DNA of 49,795 nucleotides. Origin: an uncultured Lachnospiraceae bacterium (GTDB lineage: Bacteria; Bacillota; Clostridia; Lachnospirales; Lachnospiraceae). The notes beneath the pieces were generated by a model. That model made no database searches. It had not been told where the DNA came from and saw nothing but the letters and a program-made list of their open reading frames with translations. The translations under genes were made by a program, and so were the position numbers. This document shows, in pieces, positions 26,279 to 35,348 of this stretch (positions are counted from its first letter, which is position 1; each line of letters starts with the position of its first letter). Location of the stretch: the NCBI GenBank assembly GCA_951800685.1, contig CATOJY010000025.1:1-49795 (forward strand), written 5' to 3'.

Positions 26279-27655
26279 ATGAAACGGATAGAATCTTTGA
26301 AACGATTGATTATATTGCAGTTATCTTTGATCGGACTACTTTTCCATACGGTAGTTTATGCTTATTACTGGTTTGAGAAATACTACCCTTATCTGAAATA
26401 CCATGGGCATGCTAACTTCTATTTCAAAGGGCATGTGTTGATCATACTGATCTACTTTGTATTGCTGCTTTTCTTTGCAAGTACGTATGGTGTGCTAAAG
26501 ATAGGCTATCTCAAGCCAATCGATGTGTTTATCTCTGAATTTTTTTCGTTGCTGTTTGCCAATGTGCTGTCCTATTTTCAGATATCGCTGATGGCAAACT
26601 GGGTGGTTAAGGTCAGACCGATCGCCGAAGTTATGCTCATCCAGGCGATTTTCTCCGGGGTATGGGTGATTGTGTGCAATACCTGTTATTTCCGGGTATT
26701 CCCGCCAAGAAAGCTTCTGATTGTCCATGGCGAGCGGCCGATTGACGATATTGTGTCCAAGTTTGAGTCAAGGAGAGAGAAATATAAGGTCAATGACAGT
26801 ATTAAAATTTCCGAAGGGCTGGAGAATATAAAGAAGAAGATTGACAGAGAGTATGATGCGGTCGTCTTATGGGATATCCCTTCCGGTGACAGAAATAACC
26901 TGTTGAAGTACTGCTACAGCCGTTCCGTGCGGGTCTATATGATGCCCAAAATATCGGATGTGCTGGTCAAGGGAGCAACGCAGCTTCATCTGTTTGATAC
27001 GCCGATTTATCTGACGCGGGAGTATGCGCTTAAAATTGAGGAGAGGATTGCAAAGAGGGCGATCGATCTGGTGTGTTCTCTGATCTTACTGGTCATCGCG
27101 TCCCCGTTTATGCTGGTCACCGCTGCTGCGATCAAGCTGTATGATGGTGGCCCCATACTCTACAAGCAGATCCGGTGTACAATTGGCCAGAGAGAGTTCT
27201 ATATTATGAAATTCAGAAGCATGCGGGTGGATGCGGAGAAGGACGGCGTGGCACGACTGGCCTCCAAGAATGATTCCAGGATCACGCCGATCGGTCGGTT
27301 TATCCGTGCCGTGCGGATCGATGAATTGCCGCAGCTTCTCAATATTTTAAAGGGAGATATGTCTTTCATAGGGCCAAGGCCAGAGAGACCGGAAATCATA
27401 GCACAATATCTGGAAGATATGCCAGAGTTTGCTTTCCGTATGAAGGTGAAGGCGGGACTTGCAGGATATGCGCAGGTATACGGCAAGTATAATACGACAC
27501 CCTATGATAAGTTAAAGTTGGATCTGACATATATTGAGCAGTATTCAGTATGGCTGGATCTCAAGCTGATGTTGTTAACCTTAAAGATTTTGATCAAGCC
27601 GGAGAGCACAGAGGGGGTAGACAGCACACAGGTTACTGCAGTCAAGAAGAAATAA
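26279..27655 (+). CDS. Polyprenyl-phosphate sugar-phosphate transferase (priming enzyme, WcaJ/CpsE-like)
   Basis: The 458-residue protein has about four N-terminal membrane helices (first 140 residues), a soluble middle part, a helix at about 262-290 and the conserved transferase domain. That domain shows IKLYDGGPILYKQIRCT, FYIMKFRSMRVDAEKDG, RIDELPQLLNILKGDMSFIG, PRPERPEI and AGLAGYAQVYGKYNTTP. It starts the repeat unit by moving a sugar phosphate from a nucleotide sugar to undecaprenyl phosphate at the membrane. Which sugar cannot be told from sequence. Confidence 0.93.
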   Translation: MKRIESLKRLIILQLSLIGLLFHTVVYAYYWFEKYYPYLKYHGHANFYFKGHVLIILIYFVLLLFFASTYGVLKIGYLKPIDVFISEFFSLLFANVLSYFQISLMANWVVKVRPIAEVMLIQAIFSGVWVIVCNTCYFRVFPPRKLLIVHGERPIDDIVSKFESRREKYKVNDSIKISEGLENIKKKIDREYDAVVLWDIPSGDRNNLLKYCYSRSVRVYMMPKISDVLVKGATQLHLFDTPIYLTREYALKIEERIAKRAIDLVCSLILLVIASPFMLVTAAAIKLYDGGPILYKQIRCTIGQREFYIMKFRSMRVDAEKDGVARLASKNDSRITPIGRFIRAVRIDELPQLLNILKGDMSFIGPRPERPEIIAQYLEDMPEFAFRMKVKAGLAGYAQVYGKYNTTPYDKLKLDLTYIEQYSVWLDLKLMLLTLKILIKPESTEGVDSTQVTAVKKK

Positions 27656-27693
27656 CTAGAAAGAATCCAGGAAAAGTTGAGAGGTCATAGCAT

Positions 27694-28659
27694 ATGCGGG
27701 AGATCAGATATGCCGATGCGGGTATAGATATGAAGAAACTAGTATTGTGTTTTGCGAAAAAGCTATGGATAGCTGTCGTTGCCGCAGCGGCTGGTGCTGT
27801 ATTAGGGGGACTTGTCTATCTGGCAGCTAGTGTTGTTCCAGAGGCAGAGCGGCAGTACCAGGCTATGGCGAAGATTTATCTGGATTTTGCCACAGATGAG
27901 ACGGGTGAAGTCTATCAGGAGTACAACGGGTATACGTGGAATGACCTGATGGCAACGGATCCGATTCTGGATGTGACGATGCAGTATCTGCCCAAAGATT
28001 ACACGCGGGCAGAAGTCGTGTCGGCGACCAAGGCGGAGATTCTCTCCGATCTGCGTCTGCTGACTGTTACCATCACGACCCATGACATTGATAGATGCAA
28101 CAAGATCTTAGATGCAACAGGGCAGTCCCTGATGGATAGGGGAGATGCAGCCAAAGAGTTCAGACAGATTACAGTGATCCAGAAGACGGAAGCGGCGCTT
28201 ATAGCAGCTGATTCCAGGATGGCACAGGCAGTGGCGGTTGGATCGGTCATAGCGGCGGTGCTGGCATTCATAGGAATGCTGCTCTATTATGTGTTGGATG
28301 ATCGGATTATGGTGGCAGCGGATCTGAGACAAGTGACAGGCGCACCGTTCGCAGGTTATATCGGTGCAGGAGAACGTCTGCAGGGAGATTATGAAGCCAG
28401 TCTTGCGTATCTTCGGAAGAAATGGGGGAGGATCGTGGTGCTTTCCGTGCAGCAGAAAGCATCGGTTACAGAGGAAAAATGGCAGGAACTGCATGAGGCG
28501 GATGGCGTGGTGTTGGAAGTAGCCTATCGGAACATGCACGCGGTATACTTGGGGTATCTGATTGAGCAGCTTACAGTCAGAGAATGTCCGCTTGTGGGGG
28601 TGGCCATTGCTGGAGCAGATGAGAGGTTTTTGGACAGATATTATGGAAGAATCTTGTGA
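27694..28659 (+). CDS. Wzz/CapA-like chain-length protein with a C-terminal pseudokinase-like tail
   Basis: The 321-residue protein has the Wzz layout: a helix at about 25-47, an extracellular region and a second helix at about 180-200. A cytoplasmic tail of about 120 residues then begins DDRIMVAADLRQVTGAPFAG. The tail ends with ADGVVLEVAYRNMH, TVRECPLVGVAIAGADERFL and DRYYGRIL, which resemble the last strands of tyrosine autokinases (CpsD type), but no Walker A motif or Tyr cluster is present. It may control polymer length without kinase activity (inference). No separate kinase gene is seen. Confidence 0.75.
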   Translation: MREIRYADAGIDMKKLVLCFAKKLWIAVVAAAAGAVLGGLVYLAASVVPEAERQYQAMAKIYLDFATDETGEVYQEYNGYTWNDLMATDPILDVTMQYLPKDYTRAEVVSATKAEILSDLRLLTVTITTHDIDRCNKILDATGQSLMDRGDAAKEFRQITVIQKTEAALIAADSRMAQAVAVGSVIAAVLAFIGMLLYYVLDDRIMVAADLRQVTGAPFAGYIGAGERLQGDYEASLAYLRKKWGRIVVLSVQQKASVTEEKWQELHEADGVVLEVAYRNMHAVYLGYLIEQLTVRECPLVGVAIAGADERFLDRYYGRIL

Positions 28660-28794
28660 GGTCATACTGGAGGATGTCATGCCTCAAATAGACCAGAGTA
28701 GCACAGAGGGTGGGGTATGTCGCCTGGTGCATAGTTAATAATATCTATGGATAGTAGGAAACGGACAGGTTGCATAGGAGAGAAAGTAGGGTAA

Positions 28795-29580
28795 ATGGCA
28801 GGAAAGATACAACTGCTGGTGTCAGCGGTGGATAAGGATGCGGCTGTGTTGGCGCAGCAGATGCAGATTTGCAGTGATGCCGTGATCGTGAACCAGTGCG
28901 GCCGGTACGGCTATGAGGAGATCGAGAGAGAGGGACACAGAGTACAGGTATTTTCCATGGTGGAAAGAGGCGTAGGGCTTAGCCGCAATACAGCGCTTCT
29001 GCACGCCTCGGCAGAGATTTGTGTCTTTTCGGATGAGGATATTGTGCTGGAGGAAGATTATCAGGAGCAGATCTGCAGGGCTTATAAGGACCTGCCGGAT
29101 GCTGATATGATTCTTGTCAATGTAAAGGTGGCGCCATCCCGGCGCACATATTGGAATGAGGACATACACAGGATTAATTACCGGAATTACGGTCGTTATC
29201 CAGCATACAGCATTACGGTAAGACGGGAGGCACTGCTTCGGGCGAATGTGTACTATTCTCTGCTTTTCGGTGGAGGTGCGAGATATAGTAATGGAGAGGA
29301 CAGCCTGTTTTTGCGGGACTGCCTGCGGGCGGGCCTAAGAATCTATTCCCATACAGCCTGTATCGGGGAGGAAAAGGAGAGACAGTCTACCTGGTTTAGC
29401 GGATATCATGAGAAGTTTTTCCGGGACAGGGGAGTCCTTTACCATAGCTTGTATGGTAGACTTGCGCTGCCTTTGGCATTTCGGTTTCTATGGGTGCATA
29501 GGGAAGAGATGTGCCGGGAGATCCCACTGGGACAGGCATACAGGTGGATGAAGGATGGAGTAAAGGAAACAAGGAGATGA
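28795..29580 (+). CDS. Glycosyltransferase, GT2-like
   Basis: The 261-residue protein lacks the usual N-terminal Rossmann start but has GVGLSRNTALLHASAEI, the acidic metal site FSDEDIVLEEDYQEQI and a later GGGARYSNGEDSLFLRDCLR in the acceptor region. These fit a small GT-A enzyme of surface glycan clusters. Its last codons overlap the EpsG gene as ATGA, indicating coupling. The 135 bases before it contain no gene. Confidence 0.75.
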   Translation: MAGKIQLLVSAVDKDAAVLAQQMQICSDAVIVNQCGRYGYEEIEREGHRVQVFSMVERGVGLSRNTALLHASAEICVFSDEDIVLEEDYQEQICRAYKDLPDADMILVNVKVAPSRRTYWNEDIHRINYRNYGRYPAYSITVRREALLRANVYYSLLFGGGARYSNGEDSLFLRDCLRAGLRIYSHTACIGEEKERQSTWFSGYHEKFFRDRGVLYHSLYGRLALPLAFRFLWVHREEMCREIPLGQAYRWMKDGVKETRR

Positions 29581-30734
29581 TTCTATATATTACAGTGGCC
29601 GCGGTGACGGTACTTATGGCTGGTATGGTAAACTGCAGACCGGCGATACAGCCATATAGGACGACGAGGCAGCAGGTGTGCAACAGAGTGTGCCTGTTTG
29701 CGGTTTTTTTGATTCTTTTTGCCTTGTCTGCCTGTAGGCTTAATGTGGGCAATGATTATGCAAAGTATGTGGAATTTATGCACCTGGTTAATTGTGACGC
29801 TTACGTGCCGACAGAGGTTGGATTTAATCTGTTGGTAAAGTTCATTTATGGACTGTCTGGGTATGAGAATTACCTGTTAGTGTTTGCAGTGTATGCCTTT
29901 ACAACAGTCGGGATCTTTCTGTTGGCAATGTATGAACAGAGCGGAGACTTTCCGCTGACATTCTTTTTGTTTATGACGCTGGGGTATTATTTCCAGACGT
30001 TTAGCACAGTGCGCTATTATCTTGCGCTTGCGCTGGCATTGTACTCTATGAAGTTTGTTCTGCGTGGGCAGTGGGGGCGGTTTATTGTTCTGATCCTGTT
30101 GGGTTCTGCATTCCATAAGTCGTTGCTGGTGGTGATTCCGCTGTATTTTCTGGCAGTATTGCCCTGGAAAAGATGGCAGCTTGCGATAGGGGCGCTCTTT
30201 TGCACAACGTTTTTTTTCTGTCAGGAATATTATTTGAAGCTGGTAGTATTGCTATATCCGACTTACGAGGATACGGAATATTTGGAAGGCGGCACGAGCT
30301 ATATTAACATTTTAAGATGCGTTGCGGTACTTTTCTTTGCAGGAATCGTATATTTTGGACAAAAAGATCGTGCGGGCAGGGCAGGAAGAGGATTAGGAAG
30401 GGGGCTTTCAGGCGAAACAGATGAACAGAGGATGCACTTCTATTTTTATCTAAATTTAGGGGCGCTTGTCTTATATGTTTTTTGTTCGTTTCTGCCGATT
30501 ATATCACGCATTGGTTATTATCTTACCATTAGTCATATCTTCTATCTGCCGATGCTGTTACAACAGATTGAGAATACAAAATGGCGCAAAGTGCTGCGGG
30601 CAGGGGTACTGTCAGCTGCAGTGCTTTACTTTATGATCTATATGAGCCGGGCAGGTAATGATGGTACTTTGATCCTACCGTACAAGACCTTTTTCTTCCA
30701 TGATATGGTCAATATTTTGTCAGATGTGAATTGA
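29577..30734 (+). CDS. EpsG-family membrane protein (probable polysaccharide polymerase)
   Basis: From ATG 29577 (AAGGAG just before) the protein has 385 residues and about ten hydrophobic helices. Typical EpsG segments are CRLNVGNDYAKYVEF, TEVGFNLLVKFIY, FSTVRYYLALALALYS and GSAFHKSLLVVIPLYF. The family takes the role of Wzy, joining repeat units outside the membrane. An earlier in-frame start at 29511 lies inside the preceding gene and is rejected. Overlaps the glycosyltransferase gene by 4 bases. Confidence 0.85.
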   Translation: MILYITVAAVTVLMAGMVNCRPAIQPYRTTRQQVCNRVCLFAVFLILFALSACRLNVGNDYAKYVEFMHLVNCDAYVPTEVGFNLLVKFIYGLSGYENYLLVFAVYAFTTVGIFLLAMYEQSGDFPLTFFLFMTLGYYFQTFSTVRYYLALALALYSMKFVLRGQWGRFIVLILLGSAFHKSLLVVIPLYFLAVLPWKRWQLAIGALFCTTFFFCQEYYLKLVVLLYPTYEDTEYLEGGTSYINILRCVAVLFFAGIVYFGQKDRAGRAGRGLGRGLSGETDEQRMHFYFYLNLGALVLYVFCSFLPIISRIGYYLTISHIFYLPMLLQQIENTKWRKVLRAGVLSAAVLYFMIYMSRAGNDGTLILPYKTFFFHDMVNILSDVN

Positions 30735-30774
30735 TGTATGGGATCAATAGAGGTTAAGCAGGAGAGAATAATAC

Positions 30775-31620
30775 ATGATTTTCAGTATCATAGTGGTTTG
30801 CCTGAATGCAGGAGAAAAGCTGCGGGAGACGATGGAGAGTATCTGCAGACAGACAGAACAGGATTATGAGATCGTTATTAAAGATGGAGGCTCTACAGAC
30901 GAGGCTACGAAAGAATGTCTGAGAGAGCTGGAGAAGAGGGGAGAAGAGGATCGCCGAATCAGGGTATATAGGCATGAAAAGGACACAGGTATTTATGACG
31001 GTATGAATCAGGCAGTCAGACATAGCTGCGGCGATTATCTTTTTTTCTTGAATTGCGGAGATTGTTTCTGGGATGAAAGAGTGTTGGCACGAGTCCGGGA
31101 ACAGATTGAGAAACATGGCGAAGAACAGTGTGAGGAGAAGAAACAGGGACCTTATATTTTTTACGGTAACATATGTGAAAGACTGACAGGGACCATGGTA
31201 CAGTCTAATCCGAAGATTGACGATTTCGCTTGTTACCGAAATCTGCCCTGTCACCAGGCATGTTTCTATGGTGCAGCCCTATTTGAGAAGAGGGGATTTG
31301 GAATCCGGTACCGCGTGCGTGCTGATTACGAGCATTTCCTGTGGTGTTATTACCGGGGCGGAGCGGAACCGGTATATATGCCTGTAACGGTGGCATTCTA
31401 TGAAGGAGGAGGTTTTTCCGAGACGCAGGAGAACCGGAGAAGATCACGGAAAGAGCATAAGGAGATTGTGGCAGAGTATATGCCTGTCAGGAAAGTATGG
31501 ATGTATCGGATGATCATGGCATTGACATGTGCGCCGCTTCGGACCTGGATTGCGCAGAACCCGCTGACGGCTGGGATCTACCAGAGGATTAAGAAGAGGT
31601 TGTATCGTGTGAAAATCTGA
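30775..31620 (+). CDS. GT2 family glycosyltransferase (WcaE-like)
   Basis: The 281-residue enzyme begins FSIIVVCLNAGEKLRETM, then EIVIKDGGSTDEATKEC, EKDTGIYDGMNQAVRHSCGD and FFLNCGDCFWD, the pattern of WcaE-like GT2 enzymes in colanic-acid-type clusters. The C-terminal part has CHQACFYGAALFEK, also common in that group. It is cytoplasmic. The acceptor sugar is unknown. Confidence 0.88.
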   Translation: MIFSIIVVCLNAGEKLRETMESICRQTEQDYEIVIKDGGSTDEATKECLRELEKRGEEDRRIRVYRHEKDTGIYDGMNQAVRHSCGDYLFFLNCGDCFWDERVLARVREQIEKHGEEQCEEKKQGPYIFYGNICERLTGTMVQSNPKIDDFACYRNLPCHQACFYGAALFEKRGFGIRYRVRADYEHFLWCYYRGGAEPVYMPVTVAFYEGGGFSETQENRRRSRKEHKEIVAEYMPVRKVWMYRMIMALTCAPLRTWIAQNPLTAGIYQRIKKRLYRVKI

Positions 31621-31720
31621 GAGGCAGCAGAGTAATAGAAAGGTTGGCAAAAGGATACAAATGAAAAAGGCGGTAACGTTATAAGGAGCGATGGATGAAA
31701 TGCTCGGAAAAGGGGATAGC

Positions 31721-33007
31721 ATGAAGGTATTGTGGATATGTAATATTATGATTCCTACGATTGCCAGACAACTGGGAGTTTCTTATAGCAACAGGGAGGG
31801 CTGGCTGAGTGGGTTGTTAGAGCGCGTTGTGCAGGAACAGGGAAGGAACCGTATTGAACTGGGGATTGCGTTTCCGGTGGAGGAGGTGATGGGGGATTTT
31901 CAGCGGAATATACAGTTAGGCGAGAGTATGTCCTGCAGGTGTTATGGGTTTGTAGAAAATCTGGACACGCCAGAGACTTATGATGTAGGTTTAGAGAAAC
32001 GGTTTCAGGAGATTCTTGAGGATTTTGCACCTGATATCCTGCATCTGTTTGGGACAGAGTTTCCACATACACTGGCTTGCGTCAGAGTGTTTGGACGTCC
32101 GGAGAGAACACTGATCAGTATTCAAGGATTGTGCAGCAGTATAGCGGAAGAATATATGGCGGATCTGCCTGTTAAGGTGCAGCGGCAGGTAACTTTGCGT
32201 GATAGGATCAGACAGGATAGCCTTAAACAGCAGCAAAAAAAATTTAAGAAGCGCGGCGAGCATGAAAAGGAAGCTCTGGGGATGACGGGGCATGTGGCAG
32301 GCAGGACAGATTTTGACCGCACTCAGACAATGAAGATCAATCCGTCGGCAGAATATCATTATCTGAACGAGACCTTGAGAGGGATTTTTTATCATGACAG
32401 ATGGAAAAGAACGACCTGTCAGCCTTACAGCATATTTTTAAGCCAGGGAGACTATCCTTTGAAGGGGTTTCATTATCTTCTGAAAGCACTGCCGAAAGTG
32501 TTGGAACAGTTTCCAGAGGCTCATGTATATGTGGCTGGCAGCAATATCATAGATTCTGGAACCTGGCAGGAGAGGATGAAGCTCTCGGCTTATGGGAAGT
32601 ATCTGAGAAGATTAATTAAAGAGGAGCATTTGACTGATAAAGTAACGATGTTGGGCAGGTTGTCGGCGGAGGATATGAAAGCACAGTTCTTAAAAAGCCA
32701 TTTGTTTGTGCTGCCGTCAGCGCTGGAAAATTCGCCGAACTCTCTTGGAGAAGCTATGCTGTTAGGAGTTCCCTGTGTGGCCGCCGATGTGGGAGGCGTG
32801 CATAATCTGTTGACAGACGGCGGTGACGGAATGCTGTATCCGGCAGGAGATGTGGAGGCGTTAGCAGATAGGATCATTGAGGTATTTACGAAGGAGGCTA
32901 TTGTAGAGCGGTTCTCCGACAATGCCAGAAAACATGCACGCGTAAACCATGATGCGGAACAGAATTATTACCGTCTGATTCGTATTTACCGGGAGATGTC
33001 TTCATGA
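31721..33007 (+). CDS. Glycosyltransferase family 4 (GT-B)
   Basis: From ATG 31721 the protein has 428 residues. The N-terminal half includes KVLWICNIMIPTIARQLG and a middle block RDRIRQDSLKQQQKKFKKRG with HVAGRTDFDRTQTMKINPS, which occurs in one GT4 subgroup. The C-terminal half has the donor-binding ENSPNSLGEAMLLGVPCVAA and DVGGVHNLLTDG. Other in-frame starts at 31691 and 31700 exist; 31721 is preferred because the family N-terminus begins there and AAAGGGG lies 5 bases before. It overlaps the next gene by ATGA. Confidence 0.85.
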   Translation: MKVLWICNIMIPTIARQLGVSYSNREGWLSGLLERVVQEQGRNRIELGIAFPVEEVMGDFQRNIQLGESMSCRCYGFVENLDTPETYDVGLEKRFQEILEDFAPDILHLFGTEFPHTLACVRVFGRPERTLISIQGLCSSIAEEYMADLPVKVQRQVTLRDRIRQDSLKQQQKKFKKRGEHEKEALGMTGHVAGRTDFDRTQTMKINPSAEYHYLNETLRGIFYHDRWKRTTCQPYSIFLSQGDYPLKGFHYLLKALPKVLEQFPEAHVYVAGSNIIDSGTWQERMKLSAYGKYLRRLIKEEHLTDKVTMLGRLSAEDMKAQFLKSHLFVLPSALENSPNSLGEAMLLGVPCVAADVGGVHNLLTDGGDGMLYPAGDVEALADRIIEVFTKEAIVERFSDNARKHARVNHDAEQNYYRLIRIYREMSS

Positions 33008-34152
33008 CTTTTACATTTGTGTCCAACTATATCAATCATCATCAGATTCCTCTGTGTGAAGCCCTCTATCGGGAACTTGGAGAGAACTTTACTTTTATCC
33101 AGACGATGCCTATGGAAGAAGAAAGGGTGGCCATGGGGTGGCACGTGGAGATACACAGCCTGCCCTATGTCCAATGTCTGTATGAGGAAGAATATGATAG
33201 CCTTAAGAAGATCGCAGAGAGCGATGTGGTGTTGTTTGGCTGGACGGAGCGGGAAGAGATCGCTGCTTCCAGACTTGCTTCCGACAAAGCGACTATGCGC
33301 GTGAGCGAACGTCTCTACCGGGAAGGACAGTGGAAAATGATTTCTCCCCGTGGTTTGGCGGCCAAATACCAGGAACATATCAGATACCGCAGGCAGAATG
33401 TCTGTATGCTGTGCGCAGGAGCGTATGCAGCGTCTGATTTTCATCTGATTAGAGCCTATCCAGGTAAGTTGTTCCGATGGGGATATTTCACGGCGCTGCG
33501 CACCTACAGCAAAGAACAGCTTACAACAATGAAAATGCAGGATGGAGCGCTGCATATTGTGTGGGCGGGCAGATTTATCCCCTTAAAGCACCCAGAATAT
33601 GTAGTGCGGCTTGCGGAAGCGCTGCGGGATAAAGGGTTTTCCTTTCGGATGCATATGCTGGGGGATGGGGAATTGGAGCCGGAGATTCGGAAGAGTGTAG
33701 AGACCTTGGGGCTTTCAGAAGCGTTTCAGTTCTATGGCTATACGGCGCCAGAGCAGGTGCGGGATGTGATGGAGAAATGCCATATCCACCTTTTCACCAG
33801 TAATTATCTGGAAGGCTGGGGGGCTGTGGTGAATGAAGGAATGAATAGCGGCTGCGTGGAAGTGGTTAACGCACAGGTGGGGGCGGCTCCTTATCTGATC
33901 CGACACGGCGAGAATGGGTTAGTCTATCCGAAGGATAGCTATGAGAAGATGGAGGCATTGGTGGTGGATCTGTTCGAGAACTGGGAGGAGCGTAAGGTAA
34001 TGGGACGGGCCGCTTATGAGACGATACGGAATGTTTGGAATGCGGACCACGCGGCTTCAGAACTTCTGCGTTTTGCAAAAGGGCTGCTGCAAGGAGAGAT
34101 CGTCCCGGCGAAGGAAGGGCCGTTGAGTGTGGCGCCAATCCTGCGGCCTTAA
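33004..34152 (+). CDS. Glycosyltransferase family 4 (GT-B)
   Basis: The 382-residue protein starts FTFVSNYINHHQIPLCEALY, a typical N-terminus for GT4 enzymes that begin directly with the first Rossmann strand. The C-terminal domain has IVWAGRFIPLKHPEYVVRLA, HMLGDGELEPEI, FTSNYLEGWGAVVNEGMNSG (donor-binding Glu region) and NAQVGAAPYLI. The ATG overlaps the preceding stop (ATGA), so the two GT4 proteins are made together. Donor sugar unknown; fucose or rhamnose would fit the cluster. Confidence 0.88.
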   Translation: MTFTFVSNYINHHQIPLCEALYRELGENFTFIQTMPMEEERVAMGWHVEIHSLPYVQCLYEEEYDSLKKIAESDVVLFGWTEREEIAASRLASDKATMRVSERLYREGQWKMISPRGLAAKYQEHIRYRRQNVCMLCAGAYAASDFHLIRAYPGKLFRWGYFTALRTYSKEQLTTMKMQDGALHIVWAGRFIPLKHPEYVVRLAEALRDKGFSFRMHMLGDGELEPEIRKSVETLGLSEAFQFYGYTAPEQVRDVMEKCHIHLFTSNYLEGWGAVVNEGMNSGCVEVVNAQVGAAPYLIRHGENGLVYPKDSYEKMEALVVDLFENWEERKVMGRAAYETIRNVWNADHAASELLRFAKGLLQGEIVPAKEGPLSVAPILRP

Positions 34153-34234
34153 GTTATCTTGTTTGACATACACGCCAGTATAGGCGCTGCCTGAACAGAA
34201 CTGAGACAAAAGCGATGCAGAAATGGAGCAAGCT

Positions 34235-35221
34235 ATGAGGGAAAAGATCAGTGTGATTGTGCCAGTATACAATTCCATAGACTGCCTGGAAAAATGTGTG
34301 AGATCGATCTGTACACAGACGTATGGCGATCTGGAAATTTTACTGATCGATGATGGATCCACAGATGGAACGGACAGGTTGTGTGAACGGCTGGCACAGG
34401 AGGATACCCGCATCCACACATATCATAAGCAAAACGGCGGCGCTTCCTCGGCAAGAAATGTAGGAATCAAGCTGGCGACTGGAACATATTTGGGATTTGT
34501 AGACAGTGATGATTATATTGAACCGGATATGTATGAGCTTATGATGGATGCTGCAGGAAGGTATCAGGAAGATATTGTGCAGATCTCCAGGGACGAAGTA
34601 GATGAGAGGGGAAGGAGAATGCCAGATGTCTGCATACCGCCTGAAACGACCCGGTTCTGTGAGGCGGAGACATTTTTACAGGAGCTGTTGCTGCATCAGG
34701 GGGATTGTTCTTTCTGTACGAAGTTAGTGAGAAGAGAGCTTTTCAGGAAATACAGATTTCCAGAGGGCGTGCTGAATGAGGATTTCCGTTTGCTGGTGGA
34801 CATGCTGCAGGAGATTGAACGGATCGTAATTCTGCCGAAGCAGTGCTATCATGTGGTATGCAGACAGGAGAGTACGACCCGCAGGAAAACACAGGATAGC
34901 TTTTCCAGGGTCTTTCTGGATATTGTAGATAATGCAGACCGGACGCAGACGCTTGTGGACAGGGTCTATCCCGAACTGCATGTATATGCGGTACGCTTCA
35001 ATCTTTATCAAAGACTTGATTATATGCTGCATGTGCCGATCTCACAGATGACGAGGGACAATGCGTTTTATAATGAGGTCAAGAAATATCTAAGAAAGCA
35101 TGTCAAAGATACCGTCGTGAATCCGTACCTTACAGGAAAAAACAAGTTCTATCTGTTGCTGTTTATGGCGGCGCCCAAAATAGCTCGGCAGGTACATGCC
35201 TTTGTGAGGCATCCTGTGTGA
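34235..35221 (+). CDS. GT2 family glycosyltransferase
   Basis: From ATG 34235 the protein has 328 residues. It shows ISVIVPVYNSIDCLEKCVRS, LIDDGSTDGTDRLC, KQNGGASSARNVGIKLATG and the DxD-type site FVDSDDYIEPDMYELM. A GGAG site 6 bases before favours 34235 over ATG 34223, which overlaps that site. The C-terminal 120 residues are helical and likely bind the acceptor. It is preceded by 82 and followed by 127 gene-free bases. Confidence 0.9.
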   Translation: MREKISVIVPVYNSIDCLEKCVRSICTQTYGDLEILLIDDGSTDGTDRLCERLAQEDTRIHTYHKQNGGASSARNVGIKLATGTYLGFVDSDDYIEPDMYELMMDAAGRYQEDIVQISRDEVDERGRRMPDVCIPPETTRFCEAETFLQELLLHQGDCSFCTKLVRRELFRKYRFPEGVLNEDFRLLVDMLQEIERIVILPKQCYHVVCRQESTTRRKTQDSFSRVFLDIVDNADRTQTLVDRVYPELHVYAVRFNLYQRLDYMLHVPISQMTRDNAFYNEVKKYLRKHVKDTVVNPYLTGKNKFYLLLFMAAPKIARQVHAFVRHPV

Positions 35222-35348
35222 AAGCAGTGTGAATGATGGTTACCGTAGGCAGTGAAGGGGAGCGGTCTGACATGCCGTTTGTGGAAAAGTCAATTACGCA
35301 TGCATAGAATCAAAGATAGGATCTGAGAGAAAATAGCGGGGAAGCAGC

